From Girardinichthys multiradiatus (lineage: Eukaryota > Chordata > Actinopteri > Cyprinodontiformes > Goodeidae): a stretch of DNA of 64,000 nt. Shown in pieces: positions 12,343 to 25,000 of the stretch. Within the stretch, counting starts at the first letter, position 1. Each line of letters begins with the position of its first letter. The notes beneath the pieces are model-generated. The model was not told where the DNA came from. It was given only the letters and a program-made list of their open reading frames with translations, and did not search any database. Where the stretch lies: positions 3,715,234 to 3,779,233 of the forward strand of contig NC_061806.1 of NCBI RefSeq assembly GCF_021462225.1, given 5' to 3'. A program made the translations under genes and the position numbers.

Positions 12343-12660
12343 GTCATGTTGTGTGGTTGAGGAGTCGGATCCAGGTGTAGACTGGAGTGTTTGAGAAACA
12401 TAATGGAATTCATTATATAAGAAAAGAAACTTAAAGGAGTGTTGATATTGTGGTTGTGAATGACCAGAGCCTCAACAAGACATCAGCAGGCGCGTGGTGG
12501 ATTGATATAATTTAATGGAAGAGAATGACTTACAGGACATGAAGAAAACACAGGAACCAGGGAGACAGCAATGGAGAACCCAACAAAGAAGGGACTTTTT
12601 TTGTGCAAATAGCTAAATACAAACAGGTGCGGATCATGACAACATTTGTATGTTACAATA
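12343..12660 (-). repeat. Unnamed interspersed repeat, family A copy
   Basis: Starts TGTCATGTTGTGTGG and contains GGTGTAGACTGGAGTG and a CACAGGAACCAGGGAGACAG-type purine-rich body. The same word order occurs at 25605-25800, 44834-45950 and 46925-47475. No coding capacity is seen. I do not recognise the family name. Confidence 0.45.
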
Positions 12661-14079
12661 TGTACTGTATCTAAATCTATAATCATATTTGATCTGCTCT
12701 CAACAGTGCTGCTAATCTTTTCAGAACATGAAATGTCTTCTCTGGTGGACAGTTGTGGACAAAGCCCTGGGGTAAGGATGTTTCTCCTCTGTGGGCTTCA
12801 GACCACACCTACATGTCACTTTGGAGGAAGACATGGAGGTGTGGCTTTGAGTTCCAGCAGGGAGTATTGCAGAACGTTGTTAATCCGAACAGGAAAAAGC
12901 AGGAAGCAGAGCAGAGGGAGACTTGAGGTTGCGAGGAGACTAATCAGTTTGTTGGAGAGTGGGTAGGCAGGTGACCTCTGGGGACAACGGTACTGCAGGG
13001 GAAAACCTTGGATTAGGTGAGTAATCTGGGAGACATCTGTGACCAAGGTAATGGTTTAAAGGACCCAGAGATGTCAGAAACTAATGTCAGCTTCAACCCA
13101 CGAGACACAGAAGACAAGTGGAGTGAGCAGATCTAAGTTAAGAAAGAATACATGCAAAAAGTCACTGATCCACAAAGGATAAGGTAAATAATCTGGAGAG
13201 CAAACATGGAAACACACAAAGAGGAATGACTCTACCACAAAGACCTATCATCATCTGAAGCCTGGTCGTCCACAAACTCCTTAATTCCCCAGCAGTATAA
13301 TGATGTGATAGCAGATGGGTGTGAGAGCTGCAGGGAACCGGCCACGGCCTCCAGTAAAGATCCTCTGTTCAGGAAAGAGTCTCTGTTACTCCTTCAGAGT
13401 TCAGTCAAGACTCAACATCATTCTTGGGTTTCCACAGACATTTATTGTGGACAACATGTCTTTACATGTCTTAACGATGCCCCAAAAATGCCATCTGAGC
13501 TGAGAAAGGAAACACAAACCTACATTAGCTCACGGAAAATATAGAATCTACATATATAAAAGATTCAAATAAAACAATAAAATTGTATGTCATTGGCCGC
13601 ATCAACTTCAGAGGAATAAAGATGATTTATACAGCTCCTTCTCACACACAAAAAAATACACTTTTGTCTTCTGGGGAAACGTCTTGTGACCAATCTCTTG
13701 CAGATATGTCAAGTACAATATTCTGTGTGGCTCCTTTTTGTACACCAGCCAAATTTTCCCCATGGGCAACAATGTGGCATGCAGAACAAAAAAATAAGTT
13801 CCCCCCTTACATTTGAATGTGTTTTTAACCAAATAAATGAACTCTTAACTGCATGAATTTACTGAAAGTTATTATTGAATGTTTCATATAAAATACTAAT
13901 ATGTATTTATAGCCAGTTTTAACTGAAACTTAGGATAATGAATTAAATATGAGAGCTGCCAATAACGGCAGCTACAGTCTCACACAAACACAAAACTCAC
14001 ACCGACACACCAGAATAATATTTTTTAACTTTGATTGACAGATAGTACTTTCTGGGTCACGATAGCCATCATTCATTCC
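12661..14079. other. No recognised feature
   Basis: Unique-looking sequence with only short chance frames. No exon, RNA gene or transposon motif was seen. Confidence 0.4.
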
Positions 14080-14081
14080 TA

Positions 14082-15596
14082 CAGTGCCTTGCGAAAGTAT
14101 TCGGCCCCCTTGAACTGGTCGACCTCTTACCACATTTCAGGCTTCAAACATAAAGATATAAAATTCTAATTTTTTGTGAAGAATCAACAACAAGTGGGAC
14201 ACAATCGTGAAGTGGAATGAAATTCATTGGATGTGTCAAACTTTTTTAACAAATCAAAAACTGAAAAGTGGGGCGTGCAATATTATTCGGCTCCCTTGCG
14301 TTAATACTTTGTAGCGCCACCCTTTGCTGCAATTACAGCTGCAAGTCTCTTGGGGTTTGTCTCTATCAGTTTTGCACATCGAGAGACTGAAATTCTTGCC
14401 CATTCTTCCGTGCAAAACAGCTCGAGCTCAGTGAGGTTGGATGGAGAGCGTTCGTGAACAGCAGTCTTCAGCTCTTTCTACAGATTCTCGATTGGATTCA
14501 GGTCTGGACTTTGACTTGGCCATTCCAACACCTGGATACGTTTATTTGTGAACCATTCCATTATAGATTTGGCTTTATGTTTTGGATCATTGTCTTGTTG
14601 GAAGATAAATCTCCGTCCCAGTCTCAGGTCTCTTGCAGACTCCAACAGGTTTTCTTCCAGAATGGTCCTGTATTTGGCCCCATCCATCTTTCCATCAATT
14701 TTGACCATCTTCCCTGTCCCTGCTGATGAAAAGCAGGCCCAAACCATGATGCTGCCACCACCATGTTTGACAGTGGGGATGGTGTGTTCAGGGTGATGAG
14801 CAGTGTTGTTTTTACGACAAACATATCGTTTTGCATTGTGGCCAAACAGTTTGATTTTGGTTTCCTTTGACCAGAGCACCTTCTTCCACATGTTTGGTGT
14901 GTCTCCCAGGTGGCTTGTGGCAAACTTTAAACGAGACTTTTTATGGATATCTTTGAGAAATGGCTTTCTTCTTGCCACTCTTCCATAAAGGCCAGATTTG
15001 TGCAGTGTACGACTGATTGTTGTCCTATGGACAGACTCTCCCACCTCAGCTGTAGATCTCTGCAGTTCATCCAGAGTGATCATGGACCTCTTAGCTGCAT
15101 CTCTGATCAGTCTTCTCCTTGTTTGAGATGAAAGTTTAGAGGGACGGCCGGTTCTTGGTAGATTTGCAGTGGTCTGATACTCCTTCCATTTCAATATGAT
15201 TGCTTGCACAGTGCTCCTTGGGATGTTTAAAGCTTGGGAAATCTTTTTGTATCCAAATCCGGCTTTAAACTTCTCCACAATAGTATCTCGGACCTGCCTG
15301 GTGTGTTCCTTGGTCTTCATGATGCTCTGTGTGCTTTGAACCGAACCCTGAGACTATCACAGACCAGGTGCACTGAAAGTAAAGGGGCCGAATAATATTG
15401 CACGCCACACTTTTCAGTTTTTCTTTTGTTAAAAACGTTTGACATATCCAATAAATTTCATTCCACTTTACAATTGTGTCCCACTTGTTGTTGATTCTTC
15501 ACAAAAAATTAGAATTTTATATCTTTATGTTTGAAGCCTGAAATGTGGCAAGAGGTTGAAAAGTTCAAGGGGGCCGAATACTTTCGCAAGGCACTG
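14082..15596 (-). mobile_element. Complete Tc1/mariner transposon, 1515 bp
   Basis: Long terminal inverted repeats of about 210 bp begin CAGTGCCTTGCGAAAGTATT at both ends. They are flanked by TA dinucleotides at 14080-14081 and 15597-15598, the Tc1/mariner target duplication. The single gene lies on the minus strand between them. Structure is complete, but the transposase is inactivated. Confidence 0.95.
14301..15320 (-). pseudogene. Tc1-like transposase, one internal stop and lost catalytic Asp
   Basis: A 339-codon frame runs from MKTKEHTRQVRDTIVEKF to GGATKY. It has the paired helix-turn-helix DNA-binding region (residues about 1-110, with a GRPSKLS hook near 59) and the DDE domain. Residue 281, normally the Trp after PIENL, is a TAG stop at 14478-14480. 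The first catalytic aspartate of the usual WSDETK motif reads WSKETK. The second acidic motif (QQDNDPKH) and the third (NPIEN) are intact. Removing the stop alone would not recreate the catalytic triad, so the copy is dead for autonomous transposition. Its ends may still be substrates for another transposase. Confidence 0.92.
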
Positions 15597-15667
15597 TATG
15601 CATTGGAATCATGTATACCATGACAGTTATAACAAGAGTTATGATTAAATATCTTGGTCTGATGATA

Positions 15668-16107
15668 CAGTGCCTTACAAAAGTATTCATCTCCTTTAGC
15701 TTTTTACCTATTTTGCAGAATTCCAATCTGTAATTTAAAAGTTTTTAATTTTATTTAATGTGATGGATCTGTACAAAATAATAAAAAAGGGCAAAAATCC
15801 TGACAGTAAGATGTGGCAAGCTCATAGAGAATTATCCAGAGCCACCTGCAGCTGTAGTTGCTGCAAAAAGTGATTCTTTAAATGGCTGAATTTATGGGGC
15901 ATGGACATTTAAGCATGCTGACGTTTTCTGTTATTTTGTCCTAGTTGCTGTTTGCTTCACAATAAAATAATAATATATCTTCAAAGTTGTAGGCATGTTC
16001 TGTAAATGAAGTGATAAACACTCTCAAACAATCCATTTCAGTTCCAGGTTGTGAGACAACAAAACCTGAAAAATGTCAAGGGGTGTGAAAGCTTTTGGAA
16101 GTCACTG
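15668..16107 (+). mobile_element. Tc1/mariner deletion derivative (MITE-like), 440 bp
   Basis: The ends are CAGTGCCTTACAAAAGTATT and, on the other strand, CAGTGACTTCCAAAAGCTTT, flanked by TA at 15666-15667 and 16108-16109. The interior keeps only the transposase C-terminal coding stub (PPAAVVAAKSDS in translation near 15842) and non-coding sequence. It is an internally deleted non-autonomous copy of a family different from its left neighbour. Confidence 0.85.
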
Positions 16108-16369
16108 TATGTTGTGCTCATATTGTCCATTTTTATAATACATTTTAAATACTCTTAATTCGTTTATAAGGTCATGGGTGATAAATTAATGTTGGATTGA
16201 ATTTCCCTTCACTGTAGCAGCACAGCTTGTTGCTTTGAACCGTCCTTTTTCATGCTTTAGACTGAAATAGGTCAACATTAGATGGATGATAGATCTCAGT
16301 AGATGGCATGGGTGGATCAACACAAACGTGGTGTTTAGACGTAAAGTAAGAGGAAATAAATGGTTCTCT

Positions 16370-16430
16370 GTTTTGTTACAAATAAAAATCTAAAAAGTGT
16401 GGCATGCATGTTGTATGGTGAACCAACCCT
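16370..16430 (+). mobile_element. Short Tc1/mariner fragment
   Basis: ACAAATAAAAATCTAAAAAG followed by TGTGGCATGCATGT is the 5' non-coding block of the Tc1 family seen at 17930-18970. Nothing else of the element is present. Confidence 0.5.
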
Positions 16431-17929
16431 TGAACTTTGACATTTTCATCTCTAAAGAGGCTCTGCACTACAGACAGCCTGCTAACAAAGATCTTTGAAT
16501 TTTGTCCTCCACATTGTTGTTCTGGTCCAGCAGGTTGCTACCTTATGTAAAATTGGGGTGATCTTGCCCTTTAGAAATGTCTGTGGAATCAGAGAAGAGC
16601 GGGCTACACTAACACCCACAGTGATTCTGTTTTTACCTCTGCTGCTGCGGTTGTGTGTAATGCTGCACACATGCTCTCTCCTCAATATGAGGTCACAGCT
16701 TTTGTTCTTGCATTCTGAACAGTACAGTACGTGGGCCTGTGAAGACAAATCTGTTTTTAGTTGCTTTCACACCTGATGGCTGTCAGCGCTCGCTTGTTTC
16801 TCTCACTGCTTCAAGATTCATTTCCACAACTCTGCCGAGGCTGCACATAAAGCAAAACCTCATTAAGTGGAAAAAGGCAAACAGAGAAACTGAGCTGCTG
16901 TTCTGTTATATTATGACACTTTGACAAAAAAACATTGCAGCTCTAAAGAAAAGGCCGTGATGGTCAGAATGTGTCAGTTGCTGTTTCTGTTTGTAATAAT
17001 GAGAGGACATTTAATGGATGTTCAGTCACAGAAGGGAAGGATTCACCTAGTGAGAAATCAAACGTGTGCTGGGCCAAAGACGATTTAGCAAAAGAAATGT
17101 GTTCCTTTAATGTTTGCACAGAGACTGATAGAATCCCTTTCCATACAGAGACTACTGCTTTGGGGAAATCTGTACTTTTCAAGTTAACAATGGCACTTAA
17201 ACGACAAAGGAAAACACTGGCAATCTGCTGCAAATTTTAAAAGTTTGGATCTTTGAAATTCTTGAAATGATTCTCTACTAAGAAGACTGAAGAATTCAAT
17301 GGTTAGAGCAACCTCGTTACTTGCCTCATATTTGGAAAAAGAGCAGACTTCACATTGTTTTTTGGAGAACTTTAAGTATCTGCAACCATCTTGGAACAGA
17401 TGCAACTTTTCTGCGTATAGGGTTGTGTAGGTGGCATCAAAGACATCAAGGTTCTCCTAGCATGACTCACTGACCTCACCTGACATTTTTTAAGTTTTGA
17501 CAGAGAAACAGGGGTCATGGAAGACATGCCAGGCCTGAGAGTTCTTCTGACTCATACCTTTTTCAGAACGTTTGTCTTGCGCTGCCAGGTTGGAGGTATT
17601 GTTGAAGTGAAACATACAGCGAGCTCTGATAAGCTGTTTTTTTCTTCTATTTAAAGTCTGAGTTGACATGAGGCATATAATCATCAACACAATTCTAGCT
17701 ACTGCCTCTTAATTTGCCTTAGATTCAACTTATTCATCTAAGAAGTAATATAAATATTTAATAATATTCTCTCCATCAGTCATCTGTCAGGAAACAGCAC
17801 AGCCCTGTAAGCAGATTCATTATTTTGTCAATGCCCTGTACTGGTGTACAAAACTAGTTATAAAGCTGCAAGAAATATTTCACATTGTTGATAGATGCCA
17901 CAATGACTTAATTAATTGCTGTAAATGAA
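16431..17929. other. No recognised feature
   Basis: Overlapping 89-codon frames on both strands near 16964-17240 have no family motif and are most likely chance. No splice-flanked exon was recognised. Confidence 0.4.
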
Positions 17930-18970
17930 CATTTTCACATTTTGTCTCTTTACAGCCACAAACGTTAATGTAGTGAGTTTAGGCAACAGACCAACACAAC
18001 ATGCTGCATAATAATTAGGTGGAAGAAAAAGAACACAGAAAAATCAGAAAAATGTGCCATGCATTTGAATTCAACTCTGAGACCCCTAAACAGAATCTAG
18101 TGTAAATAATTATCTTCTGAAGTCAGCTACTTGTTAAGCAGTTTCCTGTTTCCAGCTGTGTGTAACTGAATCTCAGTAGAAGTGCAGCTGTTCTGTTTCT
18201 GGCTTCAGAGGTTAGGGTTAGGGTTAGAGATCATTAAAGAACAAACATCATCATGAAAACCAAGGAACACACAAGACAGGTCAGGGAGAAAGTTGTGGAA
18301 AGGTTTAAAGCAGGATTAGGTTCTAAAACAATATCCCAAGCTTTGAACATTTTGCAGAGCTCTGTTCAATCCATCATCTGAACATATGGTATGTGGAAGA
18401 CTTTTGGCACACCAGTTAGTCGTAAACTCCACATATGCAGCTTTTATGGATTAGTTGCAAGAAAAAATGCAGAAGAAGTTATGTCTTCAGTTTGCCACAG
18501 GTTACTGACACAGTAAAAATATGAAAGAAGGTGTTCTCCTAATTGGAGACTTGTCGGCCAGCAGGCAAAATGCTGTATGTGGCAGAAAACTTAACACTGC
18601 ACGTCACCTTGAAATCATCATGCTGTGGGAATGTTTTTCTGTAGCAGAGACATGGAAGCTGGTCAGAGTTGATAGGAAGATGGATGGAGTTTAATCCAGG
18701 AAGAAAACCTGCAAGAGGCTGCAGAACCTGGGGCGGAGGTTTACCTTTCAGCAGGACAACAACCCTAAACATATAGCCAGATATACAACAGGATGCTTTA
18801 GATCAAAACATATTGATGTGTTAGAATGGCCTAGTTAAAGTCTAGACCTAAATCCAGTTGATAATCTGTGAAAAGGCTTGAAGGTTGATGTTCACCAATG
18901 CCCTTCTAATAACATGACCAAAAGAACTATTCTGCTCCGAATGACCAGCAGATTTATCAACACTGGTGAA
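17930..18970 (+). pseudogene. Decayed Tc1-like element with transposase pseudogene
   Basis: The 5' non-coding block (about 17930-18110) is followed by transposase coding from MKTKEHTRQVREKVVERF near 18254. Later blocks are GLVARKNAEE near 18449, FTFQQDNNPKH near 18744 and a degraded LEWPS-SLDLNPVDNL block near 18820. Many stops and several deletions are present. A short (TTAGGG)-like run sits just upstream of the start at 18212-18227. It shares its family with the relic at 59470-60650. Confidence 0.85.
18212..18227. repeat. Short telomere-like run, (TTAGGG)2.7
   Basis: TTAGGGTTAGGGTTAG inside the Tc1 relic. It is too short to be a true interstitial telomere and is probably local expansion of a GGTTAG word. 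Confidence 0.8.
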
Positions 18971-19039
18971 ATCCAATACATCGTTTCTTTCTCTAAAGTG
19001 TGAGAAATCAGCACCTCTGAGTTGGTACTATAGTCCAAG

Positions 19040-19345
19040 TCCATACAGTTGCACAACAAGTTTTTGTCATACCTGCTTGTGTTTTTGTCATATTACCTGG
19101 TCTAGTCCTTTGTTTTCTGCCTCCCTGAACCCCAAGCCCACACCTGTTCTGTGTTTTCCCCTGATTGTCTGGTCATGTTTGTCTTTGGTTCCCCTTGATG
19201 TTCAGTTTTGTATTCAAGCCCTTTGTTTCCGTTGTTACCCGCTGGTTCCTCATGTTATGCTATGTGTATGTGCGATCTCGTGTGTTGGCTACCCTGTCTG
19301 TGTCCTGTCATGGATAATAAAGACTCATCTTACCTGAAAACCTCG
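19040..19345 (+). repeat. Unnamed interspersed repeat, family A copy (sense orientation)
   Basis: A pyrimidine-rich body with CACACCTGTTCTGTG, CCCGCTGGTTCCTC and GGCTACCCTGTCTGTGTCCTG, ending with ATAATAAAGACTCATCTTACC. The reverse complement of 46925-47475 shows the same order (CACACCTG, GCTGGTTCCTC, CTACCCTGTGTC, ATTAAACACC). The AATAAA near the end suggests a retroposed or LTR-like origin, but I cannot name it. Confidence 0.5.
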
Positions 19346-20109
19346 TTTCAGGCAGCTCAGGGTGCAGAGTTTTCTCTGAATCAGAGTGACCTGTTGGAAT
19401 GGGACCATGTAATATGTATTTATCGCTGAGAAAAAATGAATAAACTGAAATTATAATACAACATGAAGTACTGATAGCTTGTCTGTATTAAGTCTAGTAG
19501 TTACCACAGAGTTAATTTAGAATACTTGAGTCTTCAGAACACCACGAACAACCATCCTAATGAACAGAGAAGTTCAAATGATATCAATTAATCTGAATTT
19601 GGATGAGACGTGCCTGTTATTTGAAAATCATTTTACGAGGTAACTTCATAAAATTGGAAAATACCAACAGTCTGAAACCAGAATGGAAGTCCCACATCCC
19701 GCCCCCATCAGATCAGATGGATTTTCTATTGATTCAAAAGAATTCCGATCGTCTGGGACAATATCTCCTCCTGCTTCTACCATCTTTGCAGCCTAGTCAA
19801 CACATATCAACTATCCTGCTTAGTACCACTTTTAGTTGTGACAGATATTGATAATGGCTAATAAAAATTTATTCCAGAATGGCTTATGTAATTTTAAGTT
19901 TTTGACCTCTTGTCCATCCATTTATCCATCCAGCTGTCCATCCATCCATGTTTGATGGATGGATGACTTCACACAGCTGGAGCCCAGCTGGAGCCCATCA
20001 TGGCCAATCAGGAGGAGCTTAAGAGAATTACATTCCCCTTATGGCAGATGCCAGATTGTTCCTACTGAGAGAGTTAAAAGTTGATAAAGTTTTAATAAAG
20101 TCTTAATTT
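19346..20109. other. Intergenic; (CCAT)/(GATG) simple repeats near 19913-19965
   Basis: No gene is seen. CCATCCATTTATCCATCCA and GATGGATGGATG face each other around 19950 and could fold back. The rest is unremarkable. Confidence 0.5.
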
Positions 20110-20530
20110 TGCTTGTGATCATCCTATGACCTTTGGTTTACCTCCTTGTCTGTTCGCTTGCAGATATCCTCTTTTCCACTGTCTCCTTGTCCTCAGAGTT
20201 TTTGAAAGAAGACAATCTGGAAGTCCCTCCGTTTATCTCCTCACCACTCCTCTGTCTGTTCCCTTGGACTCACTGTCAGAACTCCTTCTTATACATCAAC
20301 AACACTCATCACACACACATCAACAAGGAGACACATTTCTCCTAAGCTCCCTGCTTGCTCGCATTCTTTTACTCCTAACTTTTTATCTCTTAGCCAAAAT
20401 TACGGAAATATTGGACTAAAACTACTTCTTACCAGCAACTCCCAAGGATTATTATTATTATTTTTTTTTTCTGAAGGACTGATGTTTTTATAATCGAACT
20501 TGAAAGAAGGACAAGCTGACGCCAGCTAAA

Positions 20531-21560
20531 ATGCCTCCCTTCACCACAGAAGAGTTCGGCAAACTTTTACAGAAATTGGCTGTTTTGGAAATGAAAATCC
20601 ATTGACTAGAAGTGAATGTGGAGGTGAATATTTGGTACAACAATGATTCAACTCTGCCTGTGATCCCAAACAGTGGCAGCCAGCTCAACAACTCAGCCGG
20701 CAATCAGAACACTGAGAATAAACCTACCGGCAGACCCCCCTGGCATGTTTTAGGGGCATGCCCAAAAAATCAAGGTGGACGACTCACTGGAAGATCTCAG
20801 CAATTCAATAAATTAGAATGGCCAGAATTACAGAGAAATGCCCCCGTTTCCCCTGGGAAAAGGAGACTTCAACAGCGAGCAGCTGTCACAACAACTGATA
20901 GGAGTGAGACAGCTGGAAATAATGGAGTTCCCTCCAAAACAGATTTGCTCCACTACAGAATGAAAACCAGGAAAATGATCCATCTTCTGAGAACAATAAA
21001 AGGTTTGAGAACAACCTTCATCCTAAACAGTCTTCCCCTAAATTGCCAGAGAAAAAGCGCCCCACCAGACCAAGAACCCTAATAGTGGCAACACAGCTGT
21101 GGATGGGATTAAAAACTTCTGCAACAAGAAAAACACAGACGTTATGATTGGTACCAGTAATGTGGTGTCCGATATCTCAGAGAATATTCTTGCAATCACA
21201 GAAAAGCGCCTGTCTCTAGAAAACCTTATTATACACTGTGGAGCCATGGATGACGTGGCTAAGAAAACATCAGAAGGACTGAAGGAGGATTTCACTCGTC
21301 TGCTGAATATTGTTGGAGGTCTCAATATCAAGGTGTTTCTCAGTGGACCCTTTGCACCGATTTTCTGTGGAGATAAGGTATTTTCCAGACTTCTGATGCC
21401 ACCACACCTGTGATCTTCATCGACAACTTTAATATTTTTGGGAAAAAAGACAACAATTCAAGCAAGATGGTTTCTGTTTGAACAAGCCAGGAGCCAGACG
21501 TCTCACATCTAATCTCATCTATTCAGTAAATAATCCGCCAGCAGCTTCGACCTTCAGCAG
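20531..21560 (+). pseudogene. L2 ORF1, SGNH-esterase type, broken
   Basis: The start is chosen at 20531 (MPPFTTEEFGKLLQKLAVLE). A TGA replaces an expected CGA Arg codon at about codon 26, and the frame then runs to 21082. After a frameshift it continues in 21099-21413 with GTSNV (the esterase nucleophile block), HCGAMD and FLSGP, then decays (FIDNFNIF near 21419). ORF1 proteins of L2/CR1-group LINEs carry this GDSL/SGNH fold, thought to bind lipid or RNP components. Here it is non-functional. Confidence 0.75.
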
Positions 21561-22092
21561 AGAACATGGAGTATCATCAACAATGATAACGCTGCCTCCA
21601 ACAGCTCCAGCAGAGACAACCGGCTAGTTGGCTGAGAAGTAGAGGTCATCACAAAATGTCTCCCCGTCGAAATCCACAGGAGGACCCCCCCATTATACCC
21701 CCATCCCCCCAAACCCAGACCCAGACCGACACCCCGGTAAACCCCCATCCCCCCAGACCCCGACCCAGACCGCACATAACTCTCCCATCTCCCCACTGAG
21801 CCCACTTTTTGCTTTACTGGATTCTGATAACATGAAAGGAGCTCTTAAAATCGGGACCCAAATGGCTCTGACATCTTCTCCATTCAACACCCCCCGTGGC
21901 CGAGGCCCTGCTACTAAACCAACATCTTCCAAATGCCGCAGACCTCCACTACCTCCTAATCTATCTCCTCCTAATCAGGACCTTCAAATCACTTCTCTGT
22001 GATAAAGTCTGGGTCCCAGTGGTAACTCTATCAGAAATGAGCATGTCCAGAAAAAACCTGGGTCCCTAATAGAAGATAGTTGTAAAATCTCT

Positions 22093-25000
22093 GTGCTTAT
22101 ACGTAACAAAAAGAACAAAACCAAAATGATAAGAGACAGTAATAAACAATTAACGAAAGCCATAAACTGTCAGGTACAACCAGACACAGAGGTAATATCA
22201 ACAACTAAGTCATATAAACTGGCTTTATTGAACATTAGATCTCTGTCAGAAAAATCATTTTTAATCAATGACTTCATTACTGACCACGATCTTGATGTTC
22301 TGTTTTTAACAGAAACATGGTTACATGAATTTAATGAAGCTCCCATTCTGATAGAGTCGACGCCTCCGAAGTACAATTTTCTTTGTGAGAGAAGACAGCA
22401 AAGAAAAGGTGGAGGGGTGACCACTTTGTTTAAAGATTTATTAGAGTGTAAAAAAGTATTTCTGGACAAATTTGACTCTTTTGAATATTTGTCTCTCCGG
22501 GTAAAGAGCCCGGTCCGAACCATGTTCTTGAATATTTACAGGCCTCCTAAGTCCAAAACAAACTTTATCAGTGATTTTAATGAGCTTTCATCTGTGATAT
22601 GTGTTGATTATGATTGTTTAATTATTGTTGGAGACTTCAACATTCACATGGACAATCCTGAAGACAGAAGTCCAATAGATCTATGTGACACTCTTAGAAA
22701 TTTTGGTTTGACTCAACATGTTAAACAGCAAACGCACAAACAGGGACATATTTTGGACTTGAAAATCACTAAGGGTCTAAACATTTCCAAGGTGTCTGTA
22801 ACTGATGTTGCTCTATCTGACCACTTTTCTGTTATTTTTGAAAGCATCATCTGCAATGACTCAGTTTGCCAAAGAGACATGATAAGAAACCGCATCTTTA
22901 AGGACGGTGCTGCTGAAACCTTTAACCAGATTTACTCTTCTACCTCCACTTTGCCCTGTAACACTGTAGATGAGCTGGTAGATAACTTTCATTCTAAAAT
23001 CTCGGACATCATTGATTCAATTGCTCCAATTAAAGTGAAAGTCGTTTCTGGGAAGAAAATGTCTCCATGGAGAAGTGGTCCACCAGTCAGAAGTGAATAA
23101 AAGGAGTGTCGAAAAGCTGAACGCAGGTGGAGAAAGACTGGAATCCAGGTTTACTATATTATCAATAAAGAGAGACTATACAGATATAACCTACAACTGA
23201 AAAATTCAAGGGAATCTTTCTTTTCTGAGATCATCAGCAAAAACATTAACAATGCTCGTGCATTATTTGCCATGGTCGACAGGTTAACAAACCCTCCTGT
23301 AACTGTAGCACCTGAACTCCACTCTACCAGGACCTGCAATGAATTTGTTAAATTCTTTACTGAAAAAACCCAAAAGATCAGAGGGGCAGTCAGCACATCC
23401 ACATCAACTCCAGTACCAATGTTGTCTCCAACTACAACTGATTTTGACAAAATTTCCCAATTTCACTAAATAAACTACAAAAACTTAGAAGAAATCGTAC
23501 AGCAACTAAGCTCTTCTTCCTGCTGTCTCAATCTTTTACCCACAGCTTTTCTTAAGAAAGCTTTGTCTTTAATAACATCTGATTTAACACAAAAAATAAA
23601 AACGTCCCTTTTGTCAGGTTTTTTCCCCAAGGCTCTGAAAACAGCAATTATCAAACCTCTATTGAAAAAGAGCAACTTGTTAGCTGCTACTACAGAACTA
23701 CAGGCCTATATCAAACCTCCTCTTCATCAGTAAGATTATTGAAAAAGCTGTGTTTCAACAGTTAAACAACTTCCTAACAATGACCAACCGCTTCGATGTC
23801 TTCCAGTCAGGCTTCCTGCTCACCACAGTACAGAGACTGCTCTTGTCAAGGTGTTCAATGACATCCGTATAAATGCAGATTGTGGAAGAACCACAGTGCT
23901 GGTATTATTGGACCTTAGTGCAGCATTCGACACTGTTGATCACTCCATTTTATTAGAGCGCCTGGAAAACTGGGTCGGCCTTTCTGGTACAGCACTCAAC
24001 TGGTTTAAATCCTACTTGAAGGACAGGGACTTTTTTGTGTCAGTAGGTAATTTTACATCAGAGAGCACAAAAATCACATGTGGTGTTCGCCAAGGGTCCA
24101 TCTTAGGGCCCCTCCTATTCCTTTTTTTTTTTTTTACCGTGTCCTGTCCGGCAGAGTATCGCTCAGAATTGTTGTCTGAGTGCCAAGAAATTGCCCAACA
24201 GATTTACTTTCACAAACAGAGCATCCCAGCTAATGCTTTAAAGCTCTGCTTGATATTTATAGAAGAAACCTTATTATAAACTTCTTTGGGAATATTTCAA
24301 TTGTTACGGACACGGAGACTGAAATGAAAAGGAAAAATGAAGCTCAAAAAAGAGAGAGATGGGGAAAAAGGGGAGAAAAGGAGGAAAGAGTGGAGGAGAG
24401 AAAGAAGGAGAAGGCGTTCCCCAAGGGTCCATCTTTGGGCCCCTCCTATTCAGTATCTACATGCTCCCCCTCACTCAGATTTTAATAAACAACAACGTAA
24501 GTTATCATAACTATGCAGACGACACACAGCTATACGTTACGATGTCACCAGGTGACTATGAACCTATTCAAGCGCTGGGTAAATGCTTAGAAGAAATCAA
24601 TGCTTGGATGGGCCTAAATTTTCTTCAGCTGAATCAAAACAAAACTGAAGTAATAATCTTTGTACCAAAGGAAGAGCGTTTAAAAGTCAGCACACAGCTT
24701 CAGTTAATACAGCTAGAAACCACCAGTCAGGCTCAAAACCTGGGTGTAGTGATGGACTCAGACCTGAACTTTCAGAGGCACATAAAGGTAGTAACTAGGT
24801 CGGCCTTCTATCACCTAAAGAACATCTCCAGGATTAAAGCACTAATGTCTCAGCAGGACCTTGAAAAACTAATTCATGCGTTCATCTTTAGTAGAATTGA
24901 TTACTGCAACGGTGTCTTCACAGGTCTGCCTAAAAAGTGGATCAGACAGCTGCAGTTGATCCGCGTCCTCACTAGAACTAAGAAAGTGGAGCACATCGGC

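Noticed and set aside
18212..18227. Interstitial telomere or fusion point
   Set aside because: Fewer than three repeats, inside a Tc1 relic whose flanks align with other copies.
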